Below are positions 34,491 through 43,901 of a stretch of 64,000 bases of DNA, in pieces (the stretch's first letter is position 1; every line of letters begins with the position of its first letter). The stretch is taken from the NCBI RefSeq assembly GCF_016107655.1, contig NZ_JABASX010000001.1, forward strand, positions 248,001 through 312,000, in the 5' to 3' direction. The translations under genes were made by a program, and so were the position numbers. The notes below the pieces were generated by a model. That model saw only the letters and a program-made list of their open reading frames with translations. It had not been told where the DNA came from and did not search any database. The DNA comes from Brevibacterium antiquum. Lineage in GTDB: Bacteria; Actinomycetota; Actinomycetes; Actinomycetales; Brevibacteriaceae.

Positions 34491-35765
34491 GTGACAGAAC
34501 CCGAACCGTCGGCGACTGCACTCGGCTGGACCGAGGACGGAGCCCAACGATCGGCGACCTGGCATTCGGAGAACCAGTCGGCCGCCCCGGCACAGGTGAC
34601 TGTCATCAGCGACGACATCACCGCCGATGCCGCCTACCGTCTGGCCCGATCGGGGACCGGGCTGCTGTGGCGCGGGGACTATCACAACGGCCGTCAGCTG
34701 CTGCAGGCGATGGACCGCCGCTTCAAACGCCACAGTGCTCGCCGCGGCGGCGGCAAACATGGAGCCGGCAAGCGCTCTCGCCGCAAGCTGGACAACCCCG
34801 GCGGCGATGCGGGAGGCCTCAGCGGTGCAGGTGCCTTCGAAGCACAGCGTCGCTACATTGCTGAACGAGCCCGTCTGCTTGGTGCACTGATCGTCGAACT
34901 CGACGGCGGCTACCTGCTGAACCTGCGCCGTGCTCCCGAGGTGAGCTTGGCCTGCGAGGCCGCCTACGGCCCATCGACAGGACCGATGTGCGTCTCGCTG
35001 ACCGAGCTGAACGGGGTGCTCAGTGCTTACCAGTGGCAGCTGAGGGGCGTGGCCATTCCCGCCCTTGGCGAGGACATCCACCCGCGATACGGCGTGTTCT
35101 CCCCGATCCGCGGCGAATACGTCGACCTCGTCGCACAGACACCGTTTCCCGACTCCGGCACCGGCATCTCCTCCACACCGAACTCACCCACATCGAACTC
35201 TTCCGCACCGCAGACATGCGCACCGAAGACGGCCTTCGACCTCGGCACGGGCACCGGCGTCCTCGCCGCTGTGCTGCTGCGCCGCGGTGTCGACCGGGTC
35301 GTGGCCACGGACATCAATCCGCGTGCGGTGACGTGTGCACAAGAGAATCTGGGCCGCCTCGGTCTCGCCTCATCCGCCGAGGTGGTCGAGGCCGATCTCT
35401 TCCCGCAGGGACGCGCCGACCTCATCGTGTGCAACCCGCCGTGGCTGCCCGCCCGGCCGACGTCTGCCCTCGAGGCCGGCATCTACGACCCGGGATCCGA
35501 TGTGCTCCACCGCTTCATCGACGGGCTGGCCGCGCACCTGAGCCCGGCGGGCGAGGGATGGCTGATTCTGTCCGACCTCGCCGAGCATCTGGGCCTGCGG
35601 GCCCGGGAGGAACTGCTCGAACGCATCACCGCTGCGGGCCTGCGCGTCCACGATCGACACGACACGACCCCGCGCCACCCCCGTGCCGCGGATGCCGAGG
35701 ACGAACTCCACAGGGCTCGCGGGGCCGAAGTCACTTCGCTGTGGAGACTGCGTCGTTCCACCTGA
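34491..35765 (+). CDS. Class I SAM-dependent methyltransferase (MTS-like)
   Basis: A 424-residue methyltransferase with a GTG start. The C-terminal catalytic domain (about 240-420) has the SAM-binding FDLGTGTGVLAAVLLRRGVD and the NPPW active-site motif (VCNPPWLPARPTS), which points to N-methylation of a base or a side-chain amide, as in the HemK/RsmC/RlmG 'MTS' group. The N-terminal ~230 residues contain a basic Gly-rich insert (about 80-110: Arg/Lys/Gly) that could bind RNA. Target unknown. Downstream purK is 75 bp away and may be co-transcribed. Confidence 0.88.
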   Translation: MTEPEPSATALGWTEDGAQRSATWHSENQSAAPAQVTVISDDITADAAYRLARSGTGLLWRGDYHNGRQLLQAMDRRFKRHSARRGGGKHGAGKRSRRKLDNPGGDAGGLSGAGAFEAQRRYIAERARLLGALIVELDGGYLLNLRRAPEVSLACEAAYGPSTGPMCVSLTELNGVLSAYQWQLRGVAIPALGEDIHPRYGVFSPIRGEYVDLVAQTPFPDSGTGISSTPNSPTSNSSAPQTCAPKTAFDLGTGTGVLAAVLLRRGVDRVVATDINPRAVTCAQENLGRLGLASSAEVVEADLFPQGRADLIVCNPPWLPARPTSALEAGIYDPGSDVLHRFIDGLAAHLSPAGEGWLILSDLAEHLGLRAREELLERITAAGLRVHDRHDTTPRHPRAADAEDELHRARGAEVTSLWRLRRST

Positions 35766-35840
35766 GGCTGATCTCCTCATCCGAGCTCGAATGCTGAACC
35801 TGCGCATCTCATGTCCGCAGCGGACGATAGGATGGTGTAC

Positions 35841-37076
35841 GTGACTTTTCCTCGTGTTGGTGTCATTGGCGGCGGCCAATTGGCACGTATGTTTGCCCCT
35901 GCCGCAGAAGCCCTCGGCGTCCGTTTCTCAGTCCTCGCTGAGACCGCTGATGCCCCGGCCACCCAGGTCATCAATGAGGTGAGCGTCGGAGACTATACGG
36001 ACTTCGCGACCCTCAAGGCCTTTGCCGAGACGGTCGACGTGGTGACCTTCGACCATGAGCATGTTCCGCCAGAACATCTGCAGGCCCTCGCCGAGGCGGG
36101 CCACGCCGTCCGCCCGGGACCGCAGGCCCTCATCTTCGCTCAGGACAAAATCCTCATGCGCAGGAGAATGGACGAGCTCGGCCTGCCGAACCCGGCCTGG
36201 GCAGAGATCACCTCGCGCACCGATGTCGAGTCATTCGCACAGCGAGTCGGATTCCCCTTCATCCTCAAGACGCCTCGCGGCGGCTATGACGGCAAGGGCG
36301 TGCGTGTCATCGACACCATCGATGAGGCCGTGACCTGGCTCGAGGAGGTCGGGCAGCTGCTCGCCGAGGAGAAGGTGGACTTCACCCGCGAGCTCGCCGT
36401 CATGGTCGGACGCTCCCCGATGGGCCAGACTGCGGTGTGGCCCGTCGTTGAGACCTGGCAGCAGAACGGCGTGTGCAAGGAAGCAATTGCTCCCGCACCG
36501 GGACTGGCGGCCGACAAGTCCAGAGAGATCACCGAGGCGATCCTCAAGGTCGCCGGTGCCCTCGACGTCACCGGTGTGATGGCGATGGAGCTGTTCGAGA
36601 CCGCCGATGGCTTCCTCATCAACGAATTTGCGATGCGTCCCCACAACACCGGTCACTGGACCCAGGACGGGGCCGTAACCAGCCAGTTCGAACAGCATCT
36701 TCGAGCGGTCCTCGACCTGCCCCTGGGCAGCCCCGCAGCCCGTGAGGACGTCTCTGTGATGGTCAACATCCTCGGCGCCGACCACGACGACCTCTATCAC
36801 CCCTATCTGCATGTGATGGCCCACGACCCTGCGGTCAAGGTCCACCTCTACGGCAAGAGCGTGCGCCCAGGCCGAAAGGTCGGCCATGTCAACGCCTACG
36901 GACAGGACGCTGGTCTCGTGCTGGCTCGCGCCCGTCATGCCGCGGACTTCATCGCCGGCGTCGACGTCAACCCACATCCGCAGATGCCGGCCCCGGCAGA
37001 TCTCGACGCAAACACGACGCCATCTGCCGATGACTCCGCCGGCACTGCCGCCACCTCCAGCGACGAAAGGGCCTGA
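35841..37076 (+). CDS. purK: 5-(carboxyamino)imidazole ribonucleotide synthase
   Basis: A 411-residue ATP-grasp enzyme of de novo purine synthesis. It makes N5-carboxyaminoimidazole ribonucleotide from AIR, bicarbonate and [18 protein letters not shown] is the N-terminal nucleotide-binding loop, [16 protein letters not shown] the ATP-grasp loop, and [20 protein letters not shown] the metal-binding region. I chose GTG 35841 because AGGA lies about 8 bases upstream; in-frame ATGs at 35811 and 35832 are possible. The last ~30 residues are a Thr/Ala-rich tail. purE follows after 1 bp. Confidence 0.94.
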   Translation: MTFPRVGVIGGGQLARMFAPAAEALGVRFSVLAETADAPATQVINEVSVGDYTDFATLKAFAETVDVVTFDHEHVPPEHLQALAEAGHAVRPGPQALIFAQDKILMRRRMDELGLPNPAWAEITSRTDVESFAQRVGFPFILKTPRGGYDGKGVRVIDTIDEAVTWLEEVGQLLAEEKVDFTRELAVMVGRSPMGQTAVWPVVETWQQNGVCKEAIAPAPGLAADKSREITEAILKVAGALDVTGVMAMELFETADGFLINEFAMRPHNTGHWTQDGAVTSQFEQHLRAVLDLPLGSPAAREDVSVMVNILGADHDDLYHPYLHVMAHDPAVKVHLYGKSVRPGRKVGHVNAYGQDAGLVLARARHAADFIAGVDVNPHPQMPAPADLDANTTPSADDSAGTAATSSDERA

Positions 37077-37077
37077 A

Positions 37078-37614
37078 ATGCCTCCAGCGAATGACGACGA
37101 CTCCACGAGCAACGAGAACTTCGCAGCCGTCGGAATCGTCATGGGATCGGACTCGGATTGGCCGACGATGAAGGCCGCGGCCGAGGCCCTCGACGAACTG
37201 GGCATCGGCTCGACCGCTGAAGTCGTCTCTGCCCACCGCATGCCTGAGGACATGGTCGAATGGGCCAAGACCGCCGCAGACCGCGGCCTGCGCGTCATCA
37301 TCGCCGGCGCCGGGGGAGCGGCCCACCTGCCCGGAATGATCGCTTCGATGACCTCGCTGCCCGTCATCGGCGTTCCCGTCCCGCTGAAATACCTCGACGG
37401 CATGGACTCCCTGCTCTCGATCGTGCAGATGCCCGGAGGCGTCCCGGTGGCCACCGTCTCGATCGGCGGAGCCAAGAACGCAGGACTCCTCGCCGCCCGA
37501 ATCCTCGGCGCCGGTGACACCGATGCAGCGGCGGCAATCCGGGGTCGACTCGACGAGCATCGCACCCAGCTGCGGCAGGTCGCTCTCGACAAAGGGCAGG
37601 CACTGCGGCGATAA
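37078..37614 (+). CDS. purE: N5-carboxyaminoimidazole ribonucleotide mutase
   Basis: A 178-residue class I PurE. It converts N5-CAIR, made by PurK, to [37 protein letters not shown] (catalytic His) and [20 protein letters not shown] are all present, as is [23 protein letters not shown] 37078 has AAAGG 7 bases upstream and sits directly after the purK stop. Residues 1-17 are an acidic extension. purK-purE followed by an acyl-CoA dehydrogenase is the same order as in mycobacteria. Confidence 0.96.
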   Translation: MPPANDDDSTSNENFAAVGIVMGSDSDWPTMKAAAEALDELGIGSTAEVVSAHRMPEDMVEWAKTAADRGLRVIIAGAGGAAHLPGMIASMTSLPVIGVPVPLKYLDGMDSLLSIVQMPGGVPVATVSIGGAKNAGLLAARILGAGDTDAAAAIRGRLDEHRTQLRQVALDKGQALRR

Positions 37615-37623
37615 TAGAAGTAC

Positions 37624-37641
37624 TTAACGATCGATCAGTAA
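37624..37641. promoter_or_regulatory. Palindromic operator candidate before the acyl-CoA dehydrogenase
   Basis: TTAACGATCGATCAGTAA has perfect GATCGATC symmetry at its centre and matching TTA/TAA ends (14 of 18 bases symmetric). It occupies nearly the whole purE-dehydrogenase gap, just before AGGAG. A TetR-type regulator of acyl-CoA metabolism would be a typical ligand. Confidence 0.45.
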
Positions 37642-37648
37642 TAGGAGA

Positions 37649-38800
37649 ATGATGTTCGACCTCTACCAGCCCAGCGAAGAACACGAAGAGATCCGCGCCG
37701 CAGTGCGCAACGTCGTCGAGAAGAAGATCACTCCCTTCGCCGCCGAGGTTGACGCCGATTCCCGCTACCCGCAGGAAGCCCACGACGCTCTGGTCGAGAC
37801 CGACTTCTTCGCCGCCCACATCCCCGAGGAACACGGCGGGATGGGCGCTGACGCGCTGGCAGTGGCCATCATCATCGAAGAGGTCGCACGCGGATGTGCT
37901 TCGTCATCACTGATCCCGGCCGTGAACAAGCTCGGCAGCATGCCTGTCCAGCTCGGCGGCAGCGAAGAGATCAAAGCGAAGTACTTCCCGCAGGTTGCTC
38001 GCGGTGAGGCCGGATTCTCCTACGGGCTCTCAGAACGCGAAGCCGGGTCCGACACTGCCTCGATGAAGACACGCGCCGTGGCCGATGGCGACGATTGGAT
38101 CCTCAACGGTGTCAAGACCTGGATCACGAACGCCGGAGTCTCCGACTACTACACCGTCATGGCCGTGACCGACCCGGACGGTGCGCGTGGCCGCAACATC
38201 TCGGCCTTCGTCGTCGAGAAGTCCGACGAGGGATTCACCTTCGGTGAGAAGGAACGCAAGCTCGGCATCAAGGGATCGCCGACGCGCGAACTCCTCTTCG
38301 ACAATGTCCGTCTGCCCGGTGACCGCATCATCGGTGACCCCGGTGAAGGACTGAAGATCGCTCTGCGGACTCTGGATCACACTCGCGTGACGATCGCTGC
38401 ACAGGCCGTCGGCATCGCACAGGGCGCTTTGGACTACGCGGTGAACTATGTGAAGGAACGCCAGCAGTTCGGCAAGGCCATCGCCTCGAACCAGGGAGTC
38501 CAGTTCATGCTCGCGGACATGGGCATGAAGCTCGAAGCTGCTCGTTCGCTGACCTACACCGCTGCGGCCAAGAGCCAGCGCTTCGACGACGACCTCACCT
38601 ATTTCGGTGCCGCAGCGAAGGCCTTTGCCTCGGATGCAGCCATGGAGATCACGACCGATGCCGTGCAGCTGCTCGGCGGTGCCGGATACGTCGTCGATCA
38701 TCCTGTCGAGCGGATGATGCGTGATGCGAAGATCACACAGATCTACGAAGGCACCAATCAGATCCAGCGCATGGTGATGGGGCGCAAACTCATCGGCTGA
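37649..38800 (+). CDS. Acyl-CoA dehydrogenase (FadE25-like)
   Basis: A 383-residue FAD-dependent acyl-CoA dehydrogenase that introduces the alpha,beta double bond in fatty or branched-chain acyl-CoA. YGLSEREAGSDTASMKTRAV and WITNAGVSDYYTVMAVTD are the FAD-binding segments. QLLGGAGYVVDHPVERMMRD and QIYEGTNQIQRMVMGR form the C-terminal signature, with E367 as the likely catalytic base. AGGAG precedes the start; a second ATG lies one codon in. In mycobacteria the neighbour of purE is FadE25. Two 20-bp repeats and a hairpin follow. Confidence 0.94.
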   Translation: MMFDLYQPSEEHEEIRAAVRNVVEKKITPFAAEVDADSRYPQEAHDALVETDFFAAHIPEEHGGMGADALAVAIIIEEVARGCASSSLIPAVNKLGSMPVQLGGSEEIKAKYFPQVARGEAGFSYGLSEREAGSDTASMKTRAVADGDDWILNGVKTWITNAGVSDYYTVMAVTDPDGARGRNISAFVVEKSDEGFTFGEKERKLGIKGSPTRELLFDNVRLPGDRIIGDPGEGLKIALRTLDHTRVTIAAQAVGIAQGALDYAVNYVKERQQFGKAIASNQGVQFMLADMGMKLEAARSLTYTAAAKSQRFDDDLTYFGAAAKAFASDAAMEITTDAVQLLGGAGYVVDHPVERMMRDAKITQIYEGTNQIQRMVMGRKLIG

Positions 38801-38811
38801 GGCCAGACCTG

Positions 38812-38851
38812 CCTCGGCGGTGAGAAACCTACTTCGGCGGTGAGAAACCAG
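38812..38851. repeat. 2 x 20-bp tandem repeat after the dehydrogenase
   Basis: TCGGCGGTGAGAAACC occurs at 38814-38829 and 38834-38849 with a 20-bp period, starting 11 bp after the stop codon. A decayed third unit may follow (TTCGCGG). Confidence 0.92.
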
Positions 38852-38860
38852 GCTTCGCGG

Positions 38861-38894
38861 AAGAGGGCCATCGCTGACGGGCGGTGGCCCTCTT
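38861..38894 (+). terminator. Intrinsic terminator of the pur-dehydrogenase operon
   Basis: AAGAGGGCCATCGC pairs with GCGGTGGCCCTCTT around TGACGG, a 14-bp stem with one mismatch. Confidence 0.7.
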
Positions 38895-39125
38895 AGGGCC
38901 TGGACTCCCAGACTGGGCCCCACAGATCGCGTGGCTGTGATCAAGTACACCTGCGACGACGCGACATGCGCAGGGCAAATGTGCCGGAATCCCGGGTTCG
39001 CACGCGCCACAATGGATGAACACAGTGGACTCTCCAGAAGGTTTGGCACAGTAGTCTGTGTCGCCGCGGGCTTCAGGTCCGCGCGGTGGCCATAACAGCA
39101 ACGAGCGCGAGGTAAAGGTAGGTCA

Positions 39126-40646
39126 GTGGCCGAAACGAGATACGTCGACCCCATTCATCACCCGTCGTACGCCTCACAGCCGACGAGGGATGTACGGGCG
39201 TGGATTCTTCTCCTCGTCACAGTCCTCATTCCCGGGGGAGTGCAGCTGCTGTTCCGGTCTCGTCGCTGGGCCAAGATCTCGCTGTCGATCACCGCAATCA
39301 CCTGGGTCCTCGCGATCATTGCGCTGATCGTGATTCTCATCGACAAGAAGTTCCTCTTCACGATCGGCACGAATCCCTTCCTGCTGACGTTCCTCACGAT
39401 CTGGCTGCCGGTGATCGCCATCAACTGGATCGTGTGCCTCTTCGACACCTTGCGCCGGATCAAGCTGGTCACACTGTCAGCGAGGGCGCGCAAGCGCTTC
39501 CTGGCCGCGTTCTGCGCGCTGGTCCTCGTCGTTGTCGGCCCGCTGGCCTGGGGCACGACCCTGCTGGACTCCCAGCGCGGACTGATGTCTGACCTCTTCG
39601 CCTCCGGGAAGGCCGCGAAGCCCGTCGATGGTCGCTACAACATCCTTCTCCTCGGCTCAGACGCCGGCAAGGGGCGCACCGGCATCCGCCCGGATTCGCT
39701 GTCCCTGGTCTCGATCGATGCGAAGACCGGCAAGACGGTCATCGTCGGCCTTCCGCGCAATATGGAGAACGTGCCGTTCCCCAAGGACTCGCCGTTGCAC
39801 CAGTACTACCCGCAGGGGTACAACTGCGGCGACGAGTGCCTGCTCAACGCGGTCTTCCAGCAAGGTGAGCGACACAAGGACGAGTTCGAGAACCCGAAGC
39901 GAGCAGGGGAGCAGGCCACGATGGATGCCACCTCGGCGATCACCGGCCTCGAAGTTCAGTACTTCGCCATGGTCAACCTCAAGGGGTTCGAGAGCCTCAT
40001 CGATTCCCTGGGCGGGATCACACTCGTCTCGGGTAAGCGGGTGCCGATCTCTTCGAAGGTTGATCCGAACACAGGCGAGCATGGCCCGGTCAAGGGTTGG
40101 ATCGAGCCGGGCAAGCAGAAGCTCGACGGTTTCCATGCTCTGTGGTTCGCCCGCTCCCGTGAGTTCTCCAGCGATTACGAGCGGATGGTCCGGCAACGCT
40201 GCGTGCAGACGGCGATGGTCAAACAGCTCGATCCCGCCACCGTTCTGACTCGGTATCAGGAGATCGCCAAAGCCACCCCAGGAGCGCTGGCGACGGACAT
40301 TCCCTCCTCAGAGGTGGACGACTTCGTGGACCTGGCTCTGAAGGTCAAGTCGCAGAAGATCGAGTCCCTTGACCTCACTCCGCCCAACGTGACACCATCA
40401 CAGCCTGACTTCGACGCAGCCAGGTCCTTGATTGCGGACACGATCGAAAAATCATCTAAGGATGCTGAGAAGGACAAAGGCGCCCAGAGCGTGCCTGGCG
40501 ATACGTCCGGAGCCGTTGCAGGGGTGAATGCGAGCCGGGGGCTCACGGCTGGAAGCAACACCCAGGTCAGTGCGCAAAGCGGTAGTGAAGGCGGCTCTGA
40601 CGAGGGCGAAGAGAGCGCAGAGAGAGCCATCTGCTACGTGCCCTGA
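39126..40646 (+). CDS. LytR-CpsA-Psr (LCP) family envelope ligase
   Basis: A 506-residue membrane protein. LCP enzymes transfer lipid-linked glycopolymers to peptidoglycan. The N-terminal ~150 residues contain about four membrane helices, more than the single helix usual for the family. The LCP domain follows (about 165-380): YNILLLGSDAGKGRTGIRPD with the RPDS motif, VGLPRNMENVPFP, and FARSREFSSDYERMVRQRCV. The C-terminal ~70 residues are Ser/Gly-rich. GTG 39126 has AAAGG and AGG upstream. The next gene is a peptidoglycan amidase, which fits a wall-assembly role. Confidence 0.94.
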   Translation: MAETRYVDPIHHPSYASQPTRDVRAWILLLVTVLIPGGVQLLFRSRRWAKISLSITAITWVLAIIALIVILIDKKFLFTIGTNPFLLTFLTIWLPVIAINWIVCLFDTLRRIKLVTLSARARKRFLAAFCALVLVVVGPLAWGTTLLDSQRGLMSDLFASGKAAKPVDGRYNILLLGSDAGKGRTGIRPDSLSLVSIDAKTGKTVIVGLPRNMENVPFPKDSPLHQYYPQGYNCGDECLLNAVFQQGERHKDEFENPKRAGEQATMDATSAITGLEVQYFAMVNLKGFESLIDSLGGITLVSGKRVPISSKVDPNTGEHGPVKGWIEPGKQKLDGFHALWFARSREFSSDYERMVRQRCVQTAMVKQLDPATVLTRYQEIAKATPGALATDIPSSEVDDFVDLALKVKSQKIESLDLTPPNVTPSQPDFDAARSLIADTIEKSSKDAEKDKGAQSVPGDTSGAVAGVNASRGLTAGSNTQVSAQSGSEGGSDEGEESAERAICYVP

Positions 40647-40909
40647 GATGTCGATCACCTGGCCGACCTTGTGCGTTGGCCGTGAGAAGCAGGGAATTGC
40701 ACAGGATTCCGGGAAAAACTTTCCCTCGGTGTGTCCCTTGCAAACACTGGGAACCACACCGGTGTAATTTGGTTATTTTGTTATTTGGCTAGTCTGACAC
40801 GCCGTATATGTGTAACAATTTTGAGATGTTGGGATTACCCACCGTCCTACCAACGGTGAGATGATTCCAGGGCCTGAACTTCCCTGACTTCCTCGAAAAG
40901 GCTGTAACG
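40647..40909 (+). promoter_or_regulatory. AT-rich control region of the secreted amidase
   Basis: 263 bp, much richer in A+T than the rest of the window. It contains a GGGAAA/TTTCCC hairpin near 40710, the palindrome ACACCGGTGT (40756-40765) continuing into TAATTT, direct TTATTT repeats at about 40770-40790, and a CACCGT/ACGGTG hairpin (40840-40858). AAAAGG lies 8 bases before the ATG. I could not recognise a c-di-AMP riboswitch, which often precedes such genes. Confidence 0.5.
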
Positions 40910-43807
40910 ATGAAATACTTATTGCCCACAGTCGCGGGCTGCGCTTCAGTCGCACTCGTCGGCACCTTAGCGGTCACGGCACCGACTGCCTTCGCGGCGT
41001 CGACTGAGCCGGAAGTGACCCAAGAGGCGCTGAGCGTGAGCGAAGACGGACTCAACGTCCCCGGCGCCCGTGATTCCAGTGACTCCTCTGCCAACGTCGC
41101 CAACCAGAGCGCAACCAGCAACCTGCCGAACATCTTCAAGTCGCCGACCGCTGCGGCCTCGACACAGGTGCCAGCACTCGTCAACGCAAGTTCGGGTGCC
41201 TCTGCTGCTGCCGGTTCCACAGGGTCGGTCAACCCCGTCTCTGCAGGACTGTCCGCACCTGAGGGTGAAAGCGAAGCCGCTGAATCGGACGCCACCACCC
41301 CGAAGGCTGACCCATCGGCACCCGCTGAAGATTCCGAGAAGAAGGATGACGCGTCCGAGGACGAGAAGTCCGAGGGCTCTGAATCATCTGAGGGATCGAA
41401 GGACAGCGACGACATCTCGGGCTCGGTGCGTCAGAAGACCGAAGACGGCGTCAACATCGCGCTGATCTCCGACGTCCTCGACGTTCCGTCCAAGAACCCC
41501 AGCCTGATCGGCTTCACCTTCTCCGAGTCGACGGCCAACATCCGCATCCAAGTCCGCGTCAAGAGCGGATCTGATTGGGGCAACTGGCAGTCGCTCGACG
41601 AGGAGAAACAGGAGCAGGCGAAGAACGAAGGTTCCGAGCCGTTCACCGTCAACCGGGCCTCCGGTGTGCAGATGCGCATTCTGGGCGACAAGGCACCCAG
41701 CGATGCCGAGCTCGTTCTCGTCGATCCGAAGCAGAATCCCAATGATGCTGCGGCCGTGGCCGAGAACGATCCGGTAGAGATCGAGCCGCAGAGCTCCGAT
41801 CCGTCCGAAGACGCAGCAGATACCTCAGAGACGACTCCCGGCTCGACTGCGGGCTCGGCCGAGGCTGCCGCGAGCACCGAGACAGTGGCTGCATCAGGTC
41901 AGGCCGAGGTCACCAATCAGAACTACGTCCCCGGCTCCTCGTCCACGAACAACGTGGCCAAATCCGCCAAGGTGCCGAAGCCGAAGATCGGCTCGCGCGA
42001 TTCGTGGGGTGCCAAGGCATACAACGGCAGCCCCGACTACGCCAGCAGCGTCAAGCAGGCTGTCGTTCACCACACCGCCGGTTCGAACAGCTACTCGGCT
42101 GAAGACGTTCCCTCGGTTCTGCGCGGTATCCAGTCCTACCACCAGTCGGGTCGAGGCTGGGACGACATCGGATACAACGTCATCGCCGATAAGTACGGCC
42201 GTCTCTGGCATGCACGCGGCGGTGACATCAAGAAGGCCGTCATCGGTGCTCACGTGGCCGGCCACAACTCCGGTACATTCGGCATCTCGGTGATCGGCTC
42301 CTATGACAAGTCGGCTCCGCCGAAGAAGACCAGGGATGCTGTCGCCTCGGCGATTGCCTGGAAGCTTTCGCTCGATGGCGTCAAGCCGAGCAAGTCGACC
42401 GTCGTCGCGCACCGCGACCTCGCGAACACCAGCTGCCCTGGTGACGCCTTCTATTCCAAGATGGGCGAGATCCGTTCAACTGTCACCGACATCATGAAGT
42501 CCGGCGATCTGCCGTCCGATGAGAAGAAGGACGACGGCAAGAAGGATGACAAGAAGAAGGATGACAAGAAGGACGACGGCAAGAAGGCAACGCCGAAGCC
42601 CAAGACTGCTATCGAGAAGTACGCTGCTGACCACAAGAAGGAACTCGGCAAGGCCACTGGCAAGGAACACGATGTCAAAGGCGTTGACGGAGCACGTGCT
42701 CGCGCTTACGAGAAGGGCAACGTCTACTGGTCCAAGAAGACCGGTGCGTACCACCTGACCGGAGCGATCAAGAACTCGTACAAGGGTGACGCTGTCACCC
42801 AGCTGGGCCTGCCCACCTCGCAAGAGAAGGGCGGCCTGAAGGACGGGGGATCGGCGCAGTCGTTCCAGAAAGGCAAGATCTACTGGTCGAAGGACACCGG
42901 TGCCCACTACACCACCGGCACGCTCCTGAACTATTGGGGTGACAAAGGTACCGTCAAGGGCCACCTTGGTTACCCCACGTCGAACCCGGTGTACAAGGAC
43001 GGACGAGGAGAGCAGCTGTTCGAAGGTGCCCGACTCGTCTGGGCCGAGGGCTATGGAACTACAGAGTTCTCGCCCACCGGAACCATTGAAGGCGGCGTAG
43101 TCGACGACAATGGTCCGGGTGACACCGATGATGCCAACGCTTCCGGTGGTGCCGATGAGTCGGCACCACCGGGGGACAGCGCCACCGATGGCGGTTCGGC
43201 TGCAGACTCCGGGGAAGGTTCTACAGACGACAAAGACGCCAAGGGTGACGACAAGGATTCGAAGGACGAGGACAAGTCCAAGGACGAGGACAAGTCCAAG
43301 GACGACGATAAGTCGGACGCGCCTAAGGATGACAAGAAGGACGAGGACAAGTCCAAGGATGACAAGAAGGACGAGGACAAGTCCAAGGACGACAAAAAGG
43401 ACGAGGACAAGTCCAAGGACGACGACAAGCCGTCCAAGGCTGAGAAGATCCAGGCTCAGCGTGACTCCATCGTCAGTGAAGCGAAAGCCCACCTCGGTGT
43501 GAAGTATGTCTGGGGCGGAACCTCACCGACGAAGGGCTGGGACTGCTCGGGCTACACCCAGTACGTCTACGGCAAGCACGGCATCAAACTGCCGCGCACA
43601 ACAAGCCAGCAGCGCAACGCCGGCACGGTCATCCCTGCCAGTCAAGCCAAAGCAGGCGACCTGATCTGGATCCCGGGCCACATCGGCATCATCTCTGAGA
43701 CCAAGGGGCAGATGTACGATGCGGGCTCGACCCGGACGAACACGACGAAGCGCAGCTACAGCTGGATGCTCGATCGTGGAGCGAAGGTCATTCGCGTGGT
43801 CGGCTGA
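40910..43807 (+). CDS. Secreted bifunctional wall hydrolase: amidase + LGFP repeats + NlpC/P60
   Basis: A 965-residue secreted protein. Residues 1-28 are a Sec signal peptide (cleavage after AFA). A Ser/Glu/Asp-rich region (to about 170) and a beta-rich segment (about 180-280) follow. The PGRP/Amidase_2 domain (about 360-530) has zinc ligands at H387/H388 (VVHHTAGSN), H501 and C509. Three LGFP repeats (about 565-725) should bind the wall polymer. A Lys/Asp/Glu linker (about 770-845) leads to an NlpC/P60 domain with C879 (WDCSGYTQ) and H924 (IPGHIGII). Two different peptidoglycan bonds could be cut. AAAAGG precedes the ATG. Confidence 0.93.
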   Translation: MKYLLPTVAGCASVALVGTLAVTAPTAFAASTEPEVTQEALSVSEDGLNVPGARDSSDSSANVANQSATSNLPNIFKSPTAAASTQVPALVNASSGASAAAGSTGSVNPVSAGLSAPEGESEAAESDATTPKADPSAPAEDSEKKDDASEDEKSEGSESSEGSKDSDDISGSVRQKTEDGVNIALISDVLDVPSKNPSLIGFTFSESTANIRIQVRVKSGSDWGNWQSLDEEKQEQAKNEGSEPFTVNRASGVQMRILGDKAPSDAELVLVDPKQNPNDAAAVAENDPVEIEPQSSDPSEDAADTSETTPGSTAGSAEAAASTETVAASGQAEVTNQNYVPGSSSTNNVAKSAKVPKPKIGSRDSWGAKAYNGSPDYASSVKQAVVHHTAGSNSYSAEDVPSVLRGIQSYHQSGRGWDDIGYNVIADKYGRLWHARGGDIKKAVIGAHVAGHNSGTFGISVIGSYDKSAPPKKTRDAVASAIAWKLSLDGVKPSKSTVVAHRDLANTSCPGDAFYSKMGEIRSTVTDIMKSGDLPSDEKKDDGKKDDKKKDDKKDDGKKATPKPKTAIEKYAADHKKELGKATGKEHDVKGVDGARARAYEKGNVYWSKKTGAYHLTGAIKNSYKGDAVTQLGLPTSQEKGGLKDGGSAQSFQKGKIYWSKDTGAHYTTGTLLNYWGDKGTVKGHLGYPTSNPVYKDGRGEQLFEGARLVWAEGYGTTEFSPTGTIEGGVVDDNGPGDTDDANASGGADESAPPGDSATDGGSAADSGEGSTDDKDAKGDDKDSKDEDKSKDEDKSKDDDKSDAPKDDKKDEDKSKDDKKDEDKSKDDKKDEDKSKDDDKPSKAEKIQAQRDSIVSEAKAHLGVKYVWGGTSPTKGWDCSGYTQYVYGKHGIKLPRTTSQQRNAGTVIPASQAKAGDLIWIPGHIGIISETKGQMYDAGSTRTNTTKRSYSWMLDRGAKVIRVVG
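43240..43432 (+). repeat. Lys/Asp/Glu-rich coding repeat of the amidase linker
   Basis: Repeats of GACGAGGACAAGTCCAAG and variants encode DEDKSKDDK-type units that link the LGFP and NlpC/P60 domains. Several DNA copies are identical, so the number of units probably varies between strains. Confidence 0.9.
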
Positions 43808-43855
43808 CGGCAGCACGGTGACATCCGTTCGAGTAGGACTCGGCAGATAGTTCCA

Positions 43856-43901
43856 ATGCCTCGCGGTCGGTTCTGAAGAGAACCGGTCGCGAGGCATTTT
43901 T
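43856..43901 (+). terminator. Strong intrinsic terminator of the amidase gene
   Basis: ATGCCTCGCG pairs with CGCGAGGCAT, with an inner CGGTTCT/AGAACCG stem and a two-base internal loop, followed by TTTTT. It is the clearest classical terminator in the window. Confidence 0.9.

Larger units (their letters stand above)
38801..39125. other. Intergenic region before the LCP gene
   Basis: 325 bp without a gene. It contains, in order, the 20-bp tandem repeat (38812-38851), the terminator hairpin (38861-38894) and the LCP leader. AAAGG and GTAGG lie close to the GTG at 39126. I see no certain -35/-10 pair. Confidence 0.5.

Noticed and set aside
33513..35081. 522-codon minus-strand frame across the phosphatase-like and methyltransferase genes
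   Set aside because: Crosses two well-supported plus-strand genes and has no recognisable motif.
40647..40909. c-di-AMP (ydaO-type) riboswitch before the NlpC/P60 gene
   Set aside because: Expected by analogy, but I could not find the conserved core; only small unrelated hairpins are visible.
40910..40930. Similarity of the signal peptide start MKYLLPT to the pelB leader (vector contamination)
   Set aside because: The similarity ends after seven residues and the sequence continues into a natural actinobacterial protein.
42476..43492. 338-codon minus-strand Leu/Val-rich frame resembling a membrane protein
   Set aside because: It is the complement of the Lys/Asp/Glu-rich linker, which gives Leu/Val runs by codon complementarity.
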